From assembly GCF_000523235.1 (NCBI RefSeq), contig NZ_CP006850.1:4154001-4218000 (forward strand): 64,000 nt of DNA, read 5' to 3'. Shown piece after piece: positions 35,917-43,958 of the stretch (position 1 is its first letter; each line of letters opens with the position of its first letter). This stretch comes from Nocardia nova SH22a. GTDB taxonomy: Bacteria; Actinomycetota; Actinomycetes; Mycobacteriales; Mycobacteriaceae. A program made the position numbers and the translations under genes. The notes below the pieces were generated by a model. The model did no database searches, had not been told where the DNA came from, and saw only the letters and a program-made list of their open reading frames with translations.

Positions 35917-37131
35917 TCAGATGAGCGGACTGATCTGATCGTCGCGGCCGAGCAGCGCCTTGCCGTAGATCTCGTAGCCGACGGCGGGCAGCGTCACCGC
36001 ATGCCGGGCGGCCACCGCCGAATCACGCCAAATCCGTTGCAGGGGATTGACTTCGGCGAAACTTCCGGCCCCGTGCGCGAACAGCAGGATGTCGATGGCC
36101 TTGGTGACGCATTCGAGTACCCGCGCGACGTCGGCGCGCACCCGCGCCCGCCCGAGCACATCCGGATAGGCGCCGTTGCGGGCGGCGGTGTCGATATCGT
36201 CGGCGGCGCGGTAGGCGTGCAGGGTGGCGGTGTCGATCAGCATGGCGGCCTCGGCGACCTGCATCTGGAAGGCCACCGAATCGGCCTGCGCGGTGTAGAA
36301 GGTGTACGAGATCGGCTTCTTGGCCGCCTTCTCGGTGACGAGTCGCAGGGCCTTGCGGCCGAGGCCGAGCTGCGGACCGGCGAGGATCAGCGCGAGCAAC
36401 GGCACCAGCGCGGCGCGGTAGTACTCCTCCTCGGTCCGTTCGGTCGCATAGGTTCCCTCGATCGCGGGCGGCACCGACATGATGCGGTGATCGGGCACGA
36501 AGACATCGGTGGCGACCAGGCAGTTCGAGCCCGACGATTTCATGCCCGCGACGAACCAGGTCTCCTCGAGATCCATGTCCGAGCGCGGAATCAAGGCGAG
36601 CGCCTGGTCGACGACCTCACCCTTGTCGTCGGTGATCGGGATGCCGAGCACCGCCCAGGTGGCGTGCCAGGAACCGGAGTTGTAGTACCACTTTCCGGTC
36701 ACGCGGAATCCGCCGTCCACCTTGACCACCTCGGCGGTCGGCGCCAACACGCCGGATACCTTGGCCTCGGGGTCGGCGCCCCAGACCTCGTCCTGCGCGC
36801 GCTCGGAGAACAGGGCGGCCAGCCAGGCGCAGCCGTTGCACAGCGTCACCACCCAGGCCGTACCGCCGTCGGCCTCCCCCACCGCCGCGGACACGTCGAG
36901 CATGGTGCGCATCGAAGTCTCGTATCCCCCATACCTTTTCGGCACCGACGTCCTGAAGATCCCCGCCTCGGTCAGCGCGGTGACGGTCTCCTCGACCACG
37001 CGCCGATCCTGCTCCCCCTGGGCCGAGTTCTTCGCGATGAGCGGTTGCAGAGCCCGGACCCGCTCCACCAGCTCCTCCGCGGAGGGTACGGGCGTGGACG
37101 CCGAGGCGAGTGGTTCGGTGACGCTGGTCAT
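35917..37131 (-). CDS. HsaA-like flavin-dependent hydroxylase, copy 3 (cluster B)
   Basis: 404 residues, third member of the family: PKRYGGYETSMRTML, EADGGTAWVVTLCN, GKWYYNSGSWHATW, SSGSNCLVATDVFVPDHR and IDILLFAHGAGSF. It is more diverged than the other two copies are from each other. It lies 28 bp downstream of its own flavin reductase (37160-37696), giving cluster B a complete two-component hydroxylase. The ATG at 37131 lies behind a GAAGGGA sequence; codons upstream of it overlap the reductase gene and are not family-like. Confidence 0.82.
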   Translation of the reverse strand: MTSVTEPLASASTPVPSAEELVERVRALQPLIAKNSAQGEQDRRVVEETVTALTEAGIFRTSVPKRYGGYETSMRTMLDVSAAVGEADGGTAWVVTLCNGCAWLAALFSERAQDEVWGADPEAKVSGVLAPTAEVVKVDGGFRVTGKWYYNSGSWHATWAVLGIPITDDKGEVVDQALALIPRSDMDLEETWFVAGMKSSGSNCLVATDVFVPDHRIMSVPPAIEGTYATERTEEEYYRAALVPLLALILAGPQLGLGRKALRLVTEKAAKKPISYTFYTAQADSVAFQMQVAEAAMLIDTATLHAYRAADDIDTAARNGAYPDVLGRARVRADVARVLECVTKAIDILLFAHGAGSFAEVNPLQRIWRDSAVAARHAVTLPAVGYEIYGKALLGRDDQISPLI

Positions 37132-37159
37132 CTCGATTGTTCCCTTCGAAGGTTGAAAC

Positions 37160-37696
37160 TCAGTACGAGCACGCGGAAATGAGGTCGACGATGGGCAGGC
37201 GCGGCCGCTCGCTGAAGCGGGAATGCGTGCCGAACGTGCGGCGCGAGTAGACCAGTGGCGGCAGCTCGGAGGTGCCGGCCGCGGTGACGAGGCCGAACAG
37301 CAGCAGGTGGTCACCCCCGTCCACCTCGCGGTAGAGGTCGCACACCACCCATCCGGCCGCGCGGTCCAACCGCGGCAGTCCGTCCTCGTAGCGCCAGGCG
37401 GTTCCGGTGAATCTGTCGGCTCCGCGGCGGGCGAACAGCACGGCCAGATCCTCTTGATCGTGGCCCAGCAGATTCACCCCGAACCGGCGCGAACGCTGGA
37501 TGCGGGTGAGCATCGACGCGGTCCGCTCGAAGGCCACCGTGATCAGGGGCGGATCCAGCGACAGCGACGCGAACGAGCTGACCGTGGCGCCGTACGGCGC
37601 GCCGTCACAGGCCGTCGTGACGATGGTGACCGGTGCGCAGACACCGGCCATCAGTTCGCGGCAGCGCTGGGAATCGATGGGAACGCTTGTAGTCAC
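37160..37696 (-). CDS. HsaB-like flavin reductase, cluster B
   Basis: 178 residues, paralogue of 26232-26750: MAGVCAPVTIVTTA, GATVSSFASLSLDPPL, FGVNLLGHDQEDLAVLF, GDHLLLFGLVT and RRTFGTHSRF. It supplies reduced flavin to the hydroxylase copy 3. GTG start with GGAG upstream. First gene of the minus operon running to the P450; cluster B operator-like elements lie upstream. Confidence 0.85.
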   Translation of the reverse strand: MTTSVPIDSQRCRELMAGVCAPVTIVTTACDGAPYGATVSSFASLSLDPPLITVAFERTASMLTRIQRSRRFGVNLLGHDQEDLAVLFARRGADRFTGTAWRYEDGLPRLDRAAGWVVCDLYREVDGGDHLLLFGLVTAAGTSELPPLVYSRRTFGTHSRFSERPRLPIVDLISACSY

Positions 37697-37807
37697 CGTG
37701 ATCTCCGAAATGAGTGGACGACAGGACGCGGCTTCCGGCTATCGGGCCGTTCGCGAGACAGGTACCGGATGCCTCCGCGGATGCGTGGCGTACACCACAC
37801 TATAGTC

Positions 37808-37820
37808 AAATATACGATCG
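37808..37820. promoter_or_regulatory. Operator-like element B1
   Basis: AAATATACGATCG, 112 bp upstream of the flavin reductase start, with ACTATAGT just beside it. It shares the AATATACGAT core with elements B3 and B4, near the divergent ligase/GntR pair and the NmrA operon. Probable site of the cluster B GntR regulator. Confidence 0.55.
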
Positions 37821-37943
37821 AGCCACAAGAGTTTGACTGGTTTTACCGGGCGCCAGCGGTTCCACATCCAGGCGGAGGCTGCACGAAGAAGTACAGAAAT
37901 ACCAGTTCAAGAAGAATTTTTACGACAGCGGCCACCCACCTGA

Positions 37944-37986
37944 AGCGAATCGGCCGCACCCCGGGATGAGGTGCGGCCGATTCGCT
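37944..37986. terminator. Hairpin with perfect 17-bp stem
   Basis: AGCGAATCGGCCGCACC pairs exactly with GGTGCGGCCGATTCGCT across a 9-nt loop. It lies 67 bp past the stop of the ligase gene (38054, minus strand). There is no T-run, so it is an atypical intrinsic terminator, but its stem is far too long for chance. Confidence 0.65.
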
Positions 37987-37987
37987 G

Positions 37988-38002
37988 AACTATATACGAT
38001 CT
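37988..38002. promoter_or_regulatory. Operator-like element B2
   Basis: AACTATATACGATCT, variant of the cluster B element with TATACGAT intact. It directly follows the 17-bp hairpin and lies about 290 bp from the flavin reductase start, so its role is less certain than that of B1 and B3. Confidence 0.4.
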
Positions 38003-38053
38003 TCTTCGGGTGGTTCGGGTCTCGGAGATTCGCGCCGACAGCGGGGACGATCG

Positions 38054-39601
38054 TCAGTGCGACGAGACCGGGGTGCCGTCCGGATCGTCCACGATCTTGC
38101 GGAGTTCGCGCTTGAGCACTTTGCCGGTCGAGTTCTTCGGCAGCGTCTCGGCTATCACGAAACGGCGGGGCTTCTTGAACGATGCCAGATGCGCTCGGCA
38201 GAACTCCACGAGTTCCTGTTCACTCACCGCCGCCTCCGGCGCCGGCACCACCACCGCGCACACCGACTCCCCCCACTCCCGGTCGGGAATTCCGATCACC
38301 GACGCCTCGGCGATCGAATCATGCTGCAGCAGCACCTCTTCCACCTCACGCGGATACACATTGGATCCTCCGGTGATGATGACGTCCTTCACGCGATCGG
38401 TGAGGAACAGATAGCCCTCGTCATCGAGATAGCCGACGTCGCCGGTGTGCAACCAGCCGTCGGTGAGCGCCGCCGCGGTCGCGTCGGGGTTGTCCCAGTA
38501 CCCGGCCATCACCACGTCGCCGCGCACGCACACCTCACCGGGCACACCCGGCCCGGCCCACTGCCCGTTGCCGTCGCCGACCCGCACGACGACTCCGGTG
38601 AATGCCCGGCCACTCGATCCGGGATGCGATGTCGCGTCCGGATCGTGTGCCCGCATGGTCGTAATGGTCATCGGCGCTTCGCCCTGACCGTAGATCTCGG
38701 TGATGATCGGGCCGAACAGGGCGCGCGCGGCCGCGAGGTCGTGGGCATAGAGCGGTGCCCCGCCGACCACGATGCTGCGCAGACTCGCGATATCGCGTCC
38801 GTCCCGATTCCCGTCCGCCACCAGCCGATGCAGCATCGTGGGCGCCAGGAAGGCGGCGTGGGTCACCCGATGGCGCTCGACGGCGGCGAAATACGCCGCC
38901 GCACCGAACTTTCCGGTGTCGAGGATGATGTTGCTCGCACTCCTGGCCAGCGCGGGCAGCAGATACAGCCCGCTGCCGTGGGTGAGCGGCGCGGCATGGA
39001 GGAATACCGCGTCATCGGCGATGGGATCGATATCGCCCAGGTAGTTCAGGGTCATCGCCAGCAGGTTGCGGTGACCCAGGATCGCGCCCTTGGGGCGGCC
39101 GGTGGTGCCGGAGGTGTAGAACAGCCAGGCCGGGTCGGTGCCGGCGCACTCACGCGGCGGTAACGGGGAGTCATCGCCGATCAGCTCGGTATAGCCCAGC
39201 CCGCCGGTCTCGTCGGCACCGTCTCCATCGGCATCGATCAACAGCGGGGAGCCGATGTCGGATCGCAGTTCGCCGGGTGCCGCTCCGGAGATGAAAACCG
39301 CTCGCGCACCGCAATTCCGGACGATGAAGGCGACCTCGCCGGGATGCAGGTGCCAGTTCACCGGCACCGCGACGAATCCGCCCCAGAAGCAGCCGAACAG
39401 CACCTCGATCAGCGTCGGACTGTTGGGCAGATCGATCACGACGCGATCCCCGGGCCGAATCCCCCGCTCGCTCAGACCCCGCGCCACCGCCTGCGCTCGC
39501 GCGGCCAGGTCGCGGTAGGACGCCGTCCGGTCACCGAATGTCCACGCCGGATGATCGGGCCTGCGCCGGGCGCTGGAGACGAGAAGCTCGACAACATTCA
39601 C
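38054..39601 (-). CDS. AMP-forming acyl-CoA ligase (cluster B)
   Basis: 515 residues of the ANL superfamily, size of fatty-acyl/aryl-acid CoA ligases. It has LFYTSGTTGRPKGAIL (P-loop), YGQGEAPMT (A5), WLHTGDVGYLDDEGY with the hinge region, and a C-terminal NSTGKVLKRELR with the catalytic Lys. It probably activates the acid substrate or a pathway acid; specificity is unknown. The GTG at 39601 has GGAGG 6 nt upstream; longer in-frame extension overlaps the divergent GntR gene and is rejected. Confidence 0.88.
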   Translation of the reverse strand: MNVVELLVSSARRRPDHPAWTFGDRTASYRDLAARAQAVARGLSERGIRPGDRVVIDLPNSPTLIEVLFGCFWGGFVAVPVNWHLHPGEVAFIVRNCGARAVFISGAAPGELRSDIGSPLLIDADGDGADETGGLGYTELIGDDSPLPPRECAGTDPAWLFYTSGTTGRPKGAILGHRNLLAMTLNYLGDIDPIADDAVFLHAAPLTHGSGLYLLPALARSASNIILDTGKFGAAAYFAAVERHRVTHAAFLAPTMLHRLVADGNRDGRDIASLRSIVVGGAPLYAHDLAAARALFGPIITEIYGQGEAPMTITTMRAHDPDATSHPGSSGRAFTGVVVRVGDGNGQWAGPGVPGEVCVRGDVVMAGYWDNPDATAAALTDGWLHTGDVGYLDDEGYLFLTDRVKDVIITGGSNVYPREVEEVLLQHDSIAEASVIGIPDREWGESVCAVVVPAPEAAVSEQELVEFCRAHLASFKKPRRFVIAETLPKNSTGKVLKRELRKIVDDPDGTPVSSH

Positions 39602-39616
39602 GATCAACCTCCGGAA

Positions 39617-39656
39617 AAATATACGATAGCAAGAGACGAAGAACGCTACTATAAAT
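39617..39656. promoter_or_regulatory. Operator-like element B3 in the ligase/GntR divergent promoter
   Basis: AAATATACGATAGC at 39617-39630 is followed, 14 nt later, by GCTACTATAAAT at 39645-39656. The second is an inverted, slightly altered copy of the first. The pair spans the whole 58-bp gap between the divergent ligase and GntR starts and overlaps the GntR -10 box, as expected for an autorepressor site. Confidence 0.6.
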
Positions 39657-39660
39657 TTCG
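39647..39660 (+). promoter_or_regulatory. -10 box of a leaderless GntR transcript
   Basis: TACTAT at 39647-39652 fits TANNNT. Seven nt later comes the GTG start codon at 39660, the normal distance to +1. There is no ribosome-binding site before that GTG, so the mRNA probably begins at the start codon. Confidence 0.5.
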
Positions 39661-40400
39661 TGACTACCGAGCCGACTGCACCGACCCCCTCCACCGCACC
39701 CCGCACGCGGCTGCGCCCGGTGGTGAGCGCCGATTCTGCCGTCGACCGGGTGACCGCCGAGATCAGGCGCGGTGTGCTCAACGGTTCCCTCGCGCCCGGC
39801 TCGAAGTTCTCGATCGCCGAACTGAGTACGGAACTGGGAGTCAGTCATATTCCGGTGCGAGAAGCGTTGCGGCGCCTGGAGGCCCAGGGTCTGGTCACAC
39901 TCCGCCGCGGCCGCAGCGCGCAGGTCAGCCCGCTCGATCGCGAAGAGTTCCGCAGCATCTATCGGCTGCGCAAACTCATCGAACCGGATCTCGCGGCGCG
40001 CGCGTGCCCGCAGCTCACCGGCGATGATCTGGACACGGCCGCGCACCTGCTGAAGGAATATATCGACAGCAGCAGGGATTCCGACGAGCTGTGGGAACTG
40101 CACCAGCAATTCCACCTCACCCTGCTGCGACCGGCGCTGACCGGGTGGGATATGCGAATCCTCGATCAGCTGTGGCATGCCAGCGACCGCTACACGCGCG
40201 TCGTGTACGAGACCTACAACGTCGACGCCGACGAGCGGCATCGTCGCGAAATCGCCCATCGAATCCTCATCGACGCTGCTCGCACGGGATCTCCCAGCGA
40301 ACTCAGGAACGCTGTCGCCGAACATCTCGCCGAGCACGAACTCACCTGCCTGGAGTGGATGGCGGCGCTGAACTCCAGCCGGGCCGCCGACGGCCGGTAA
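39660..40400 (+). CDS. GntR/FCD family transcriptional regulator (cluster B)
   Basis: 246 residues. A winged helix lies at about 27-92 (VTAEIRRGVLNGSLAPGSK, ELGVSHIPVREALRRLEAQG, LVTLRRG), then the FCD ligand-binding domain (LRKLIEPDLAARAC, WELHQQFHLTLL, and RREIAHRILIDAA with metal/ligand His). It differs in sequence from the cluster A regulator and is flanked by a different operator motif. It probably controls the ligase, hydroxylase and NmrA-FAH-SnoaL transcripts. Leaderless GTG start. Confidence 0.88.
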   Translation: MTTEPTAPTPSTAPRTRLRPVVSADSAVDRVTAEIRRGVLNGSLAPGSKFSIAELSTELGVSHIPVREALRRLEAQGLVTLRRGRSAQVSPLDREEFRSIYRLRKLIEPDLAARACPQLTGDDLDTAAHLLKEYIDSSRDSDELWELHQQFHLTLLRPALTGWDMRILDQLWHASDRYTRVVYETYNVDADERHRREIAHRILIDAARTGSPSELRNAVAEHLAEHELTCLEWMAALNSSRAADGR

Positions 40401-40487
40401 CCGGATGCAGGCCACCTCCGCCGCAGGGTGCGTTGGCCGGCACATTCCTGCTCACCATTCCTCGAAGTCGACTCTCGGCGGGTTGCA

Positions 40488-40503
40488 GAATATATCGTAG
40501 CGA
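40488..40503. promoter_or_regulatory. Operator-like element B4
   Basis: GAATATATCGTAGCGA; its complement reads GCTACGATATATTC, matching the inverted form of B3. It lies about 100 bp upstream of the NmrA-like gene and so would bring the 40.6-42.7 kb operon under the same regulator. Confidence 0.55.
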
Positions 40504-40595
40504 GTATGCTCCAGATCACGATCTGTTGCAGGCCTCGCTACCGCCGCCATGGTCGACATCGTCAGCCGCACCCACTTCGAGAATGGGAGTACGTC

Positions 40596-41489
40596 ATGGC
40601 CGTTCTGGTCCTCGGCGCGACAGGAAATATCGGACCGCACGTCGTTCGGGGGTTGGTCGAGCGCGGCGCCGCGGTACGGGTGCTCACCCGGGACGCCGGT
40701 CGCGCGCGGGCGATGCTGCCCGACGGTGTCGAGATCGTCGCAGGCGATATCGGAGATCCCGCGCACATCGTCTCCGCCGCAACGGATGTGGAGTCGGTAT
40801 TTCTGCTGACCCCGCATGCGGCGGATATGGCCGACATCCAGTTGCGCATCATCCGGTCGCTGCGGCGCGTGTCGGCCCGGATCGTCAAACTGTCGGGCAC
40901 CGCCTCGGCCATCACCCCGAACGGCCCGCTGACCTGTCGCGAACACTGGGAGATCGAACAGATCCTCACCGCCAGCGGGCAGCCCTATACGATTCTGCGC
41001 CCCAATGCGTTCATGCAGGTTCTGATCGATCAGATCATGATTCCGGCGCTGCGCGTCCAGGGCGCGATCCCGAACGCCATCGCCGACTCGGGTATCAGCC
41101 TGATCGACGTCCGCGACATCGCTGATGCGGCGGTGGCCGCCCTCACCGACAATGGTTGGGAGGGAAGGACATTGACGCTGACCGGACCGCGTTCGGTGAC
41201 CTACCCCGATATCGCGCGGCTGATCGGTTCGCAGGTCGGGGTCACGATCGACACCAACGACATCACCCCCGCCGTAGTTCGCGCCGGACTTCTCGAACGC
41301 GGTATGCAGCCGTGGGAGGCGGAGCATTTCGAGGAGATGTATCAGCTGTTCCGCGACGGCCGATCCGAATTCGTCTCCGACGACGTCCGGCAGGTGACCG
41401 GCCGCGAGCCACGCACGATCGAAGACTATCTCGCAGAACGGAAAACGATGCTGACCGAAGCCCTGCACCCCGAGGTGGCGAGCCGATGA
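40596..41489 (+). CDS. NmrA-like NAD(P)-binding protein
   Basis: 297 residues, atypical SDR of the NmrA/HSCARG group. The nucleotide-binding VLVLGATGNIGPHVV lies at the N-terminus, followed by AVRVLTRD, VFLLTPH, LSGTAS and YTILRPNAFMQ. The catalytic YxxxK of classical SDRs is absent, as usual in this group. Members reduce quinones or unsaturated carbonyls or act as redox sensors. ATG with GGGAG upstream. First gene of a tightly coupled three-gene operon. Confidence 0.8.
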   Translation: MAVLVLGATGNIGPHVVRGLVERGAAVRVLTRDAGRARAMLPDGVEIVAGDIGDPAHIVSAATDVESVFLLTPHAADMADIQLRIIRSLRRVSARIVKLSGTASAITPNGPLTCREHWEIEQILTASGQPYTILRPNAFMQVLIDQIMIPALRVQGAIPNAIADSGISLIDVRDIADAAVAALTDNGWEGRTLTLTGPRSVTYPDIARLIGSQVGVTIDTNDITPAVVRAGLLERGMQPWEAEHFEEMYQLFRDGRSEFVSDDVRQVTGREPRTIEDYLAERKTMLTEALHPEVASR

Positions 41490-42337
41490 GAATCGCCAAT
41501 ATCGACAACCGGCTGTGCCTGGTCGAGAACGAGAAGTATGTCGACGTGGCGCAGGCCAGCGACAATCGCTTCGGCCCCGATGTCCAGTCGGTCTACGACC
41601 GGTGGGACGAGTTCGCCGACTGGTTCGCATCCGGCCACCGCGAGGCGGACCCGTCGCCGGTGAGCGGGCAGGTCGGCGCCCCGGCCCCGCGCCCGTCGCA
41701 GGCGTTCGGGGTCGGACTCAATTACGCCGACCACGTCGCCGAGGCGGATCTCGCGATACCGGACCGGCCGCTGATCTTCCCGAAATACTCCTCGTGCATC
41801 GCCGGACCCGACGAACCGCTGCTGGTGGACAACGAAACCGTCGACTGGGAGGCCGAACTCGTCGTCGTCATCGGCCGCCGCGCCCGCCACGTCGACGCTT
41901 CGGATGCCTGGAACCACGTCGCCGGACTGACCGTCGGACAGGACATCAGTGATCGCGGCCTGCAATGGGCCGATCCGGCCGCTCCGGAACACGGTCTGGC
42001 GAAATCGAAACCCGGTTACGGCGTGCTCGGCCCGGTGCTGGTCACGCCGGACGAATTCACCGACCGGAGCGATCTGGCGATCAGCTGTCACCTCGACGGC
42101 GAACAGGTGCAGGCGTCGCGGACCGGTCAGCTGATCTTCGACATCCCCACACTCATCTCGTACCTGTCGGGCATTCTCACGCTGAACCCGGGCGATGTCA
42201 TCTTCACCGGCACACCGTCCGGCGTCGGCATGACCCGCACGCCGCCACGCTATCTCGGCGACGGGAACATCCTGCGCACCGAGATCGAGGGTATCGGGGT
42301 GCTCACCACCCGCACCACGACAGGACGGGCACGATGA
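41486..42337 (+). CDS. Fumarylacetoacetate hydrolase family protein (cluster B)
   Basis: 283 residues, exactly the length of its cluster A twin (21873-22724), and starting alike (MRIANIDNRLCLVE). It has GVGLNYADHVAEADL, DWEAELVVVIG, GQDISDR and VIFTGTPSGVGM, so the metal-binding Glu/Asp set is complete. The ATG overlaps the NmrA stop by 4 nt. Probably hydrolyses the ring-cleavage product of cluster B or a derived acylpyruvate. Confidence 0.85.
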   Translation: MRIANIDNRLCLVENEKYVDVAQASDNRFGPDVQSVYDRWDEFADWFASGHREADPSPVSGQVGAPAPRPSQAFGVGLNYADHVAEADLAIPDRPLIFPKYSSCIAGPDEPLLVDNETVDWEAELVVVIGRRARHVDASDAWNHVAGLTVGQDISDRGLQWADPAAPEHGLAKSKPGYGVLGPVLVTPDEFTDRSDLAISCHLDGEQVQASRTGQLIFDIPTLISYLSGILTLNPGDVIFTGTPSGVGMTRTPPRYLGDGNILRTEIEGIGVLTTRTTTGRAR

Positions 42338-42711
42338 CGACCACCCGGTCCGTCCCCGACCTGGAACGCACCCGCATCGCGGCCATGGTCGCAGGCGATA
42401 TCGACACCCTCGCGACGCTGCTGAACGACTCCTGCGTCTACATCCACTCCACCGGCGCGGTGGATACCGGACAGTCCTATCTGGACAAACTGCGACGGGG
42501 CGAATTCGGTTACGACGCAATCGATGTCGACGAGATGTCGACGATCACCGAAGGCGATGTCACAGTCATCGCCTTCCGGATGTCCGCGGATATCCGGGTC
42601 GGCGATCAGCACCGCCACTCGGTGAGCCGCTGCACCGCAGTGTGGAGCGCACCGGGCTCCCTCATCTGCTTCCAGGCCACACCGCTGGGATCCGCCGCCG
42701 ACGAGCAGTAG
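42334..42711 (+). CDS. SnoaL/NTF2-like small protein
   Basis: 125 residues with a single NTF2 fold (RIAAMVAGDIDTLATLLND, CVYIHSTGAVDTGQSYLDKLRRGE). This is the DUF4440-like pattern with His/Asp/Tyr in the pocket. The ATG overlaps the FAH stop by 4 nt. Last gene of the operon, before a strong terminator. Function inferred only as a pathway isomerase or hydratase. Confidence 0.75.
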   Translation: MTTTRSVPDLERTRIAAMVAGDIDTLATLLNDSCVYIHSTGAVDTGQSYLDKLRRGEFGYDAIDVDEMSTITEGDVTVIAFRMSADIRVGDQHRHSVSRCTAVWSAPGSLICFQATPLGSAADEQ

Positions 42712-42763
42712 TCGCCCGATCCGGTGACGCATCCGTCGGCGAAGACGCCGACGCGGTCCGTCG

Positions 42764-42800
42764 AGGTCGCCACGCCCCACACCGGGCGTGGCGACCTTTT
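42764..42800 (+). terminator. Rho-independent terminator of the NmrA-FAH-SnoaL operon
   Basis: AGGTCGCCACGCCC pairs perfectly with GGGCGTGGCGACCT (14 bp) around a 6-nt loop and is followed by TTT. It stands 52 bp after the SnoaL stop. Confidence 0.88.
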
Positions 42801-42846
42801 GCATGTCGTGACCGCACCGGACTTCTCGATGCCACAGCCAGCGTAT

Positions 42847-42860
42847 TGACCGATCGGTAC
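42847..42860. promoter_or_regulatory. TetR operator-like palindrome C1
   Basis: TGACCGATCGGTAC contains the perfect 10-bp palindrome ACCGATCGGT. It lies about 100 bp upstream of the alpha/beta hydrolase start. Related elements occur before the TetR gene (C2) and before the 58-47 kb operon (C3, C4). Confidence 0.6.
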
Positions 42861-42950
42861 ATATCCGATAAATTCGGTGACCCAGAGCACATCGCGACCA
42901 CGACCGGGGCACGGCGTGAATGACCGCGACCGCCGTGGACAGGAGAATTG

Positions 42951-43958
42951 ATGACCGCGCATAAATCCCATCCACCGATCGACACGGAGTTGCGCACGAC
43001 CGTGTGGCCGGAACTCCGCGAACACCAGGCCGCGCAGGCGGAACTGACCGATGAGGAATTCCAGCAACTGGTCGCCTCCACCCCCGACATCTGGGCGCCC
43101 GACTTTCGGAGCGACACCGGACTGCATGTGCGGGAACTGACGATCCCGGCTGCTGATGGCGAAGAATCGCTCCCCGTCCTGATAATCGCACCGGCCGACC
43201 GCGAGAGTTCCGCGCTGCCGTGCGTCTATTACACGGCCAACGGCGGCAAAATGCTGCAATCGACCCGCATGGCCCTCACTCCGGTGGAAAGTCGATGGGT
43301 TACCGATCTCGGGATCGTTTTCGTCAGCATTTCGCCGCGAGTCGGCCCCGCACACCGCCATCCCGCCCAGGTCGAGGATGCCTACCGCGGGTTGGTATGG
43401 ATATCCGAGAACTCGTCGGAATTGGGTATCGATCCCGAGCGGATCATGATCATGGGTAAAAGTGGCGGCGGTGGAATCGCGGCGGCGACCGCCCTCTACG
43501 CCCGCGATCAGCACGGCCCGCGACTCGCACACCAGATCCTCATCTGCCCCATGCTGGACGACCGGCAGGCCACTGTCTCCAGTGGTTACGACGTCGCACC
43601 GTGGACGAGTGACAACAATCGAGTCGGCTGGAATGCCATACTCGGAAACGCCAGCGGCGGAACGGATGTCAGCGAATACGCCGCACCGGCGCGAGCCACC
43701 GACCTGACAGATCTCCCACCGGCTTATCTAGAGGTCGGTTCGTCCGAGGTTTTCCGGGACGAAACTCTCGATTACGGCTCACGTCTCGCACAGGCCGGGG
43801 TACCGGTGGAATTGCACTCGTGGAGCGGTGGATTCCACAACTTCGAGATCTTCGCACCGAACGCCGAGATCTCACACGCATGTATAGCCGCCCGCACCAG
43901 CTACATCGAGCGCGCTCTGAGCGCATCGCTTCCGAGGAAGGAAATTGTCAATGACTGA
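42951..43958 (+). CDS. Alpha/beta hydrolase, Aes/hormone-sensitive-lipase type with altered motifs
   Basis: 335 residues. The fold and C-terminus fit the Aes/HSL group (LPPAYLEVGSSEVFRDETL with the acid, WSGGFHNFE with the His). The two hallmarks are changed: the oxyanion HGGG reads YTANGGKM, and the nucleophile GDSAGG reads MGKSGGGG with Ser retained. It may still be a hydrolase but with altered oxyanion geometry. ATG with AGGAGAA upstream. Its stop overlaps the next start by 8 nt. First gene of the plus-strand part of cluster C. Confidence 0.75.
   Translation: MTAHKSHPPIDTELRTTVWPELREHQAAQAELTDEEFQQLVASTPDIWAPDFRSDTGLHVRELTIPAADGEESLPVLIIAPADRESSALPCVYYTANGGKMLQSTRMALTPVESRWVTDLGIVFVSISPRVGPAHRHPAQVEDAYRGLVWISENSSELGIDPERIMIMGKSGGGGIAAATALYARDQHGPRLAHQILICPMLDDRQATVSSGYDVAPWTSDNNRVGWNAILGNASGGTDVSEYAAPARATDLTDLPPAYLEVGSSEVFRDETLDYGSRLAQAGVPVELHSWSGGFHNFEIFAPNAEISHACIAARTSYIERALSASLPRKEIVND

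Larger units (their letters stand above)
37697..38053. other. Regulatory gap upstream of the cluster B hydroxylase operon
   Basis: It holds the promoter region of the minus operon starting at 37696, two AATATACGAT-type elements (37808 and 37990), an AT-rich centre and a 17-bp hairpin that probably terminates the ligase transcript. No coding sequence is evident. Confidence 0.5.
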
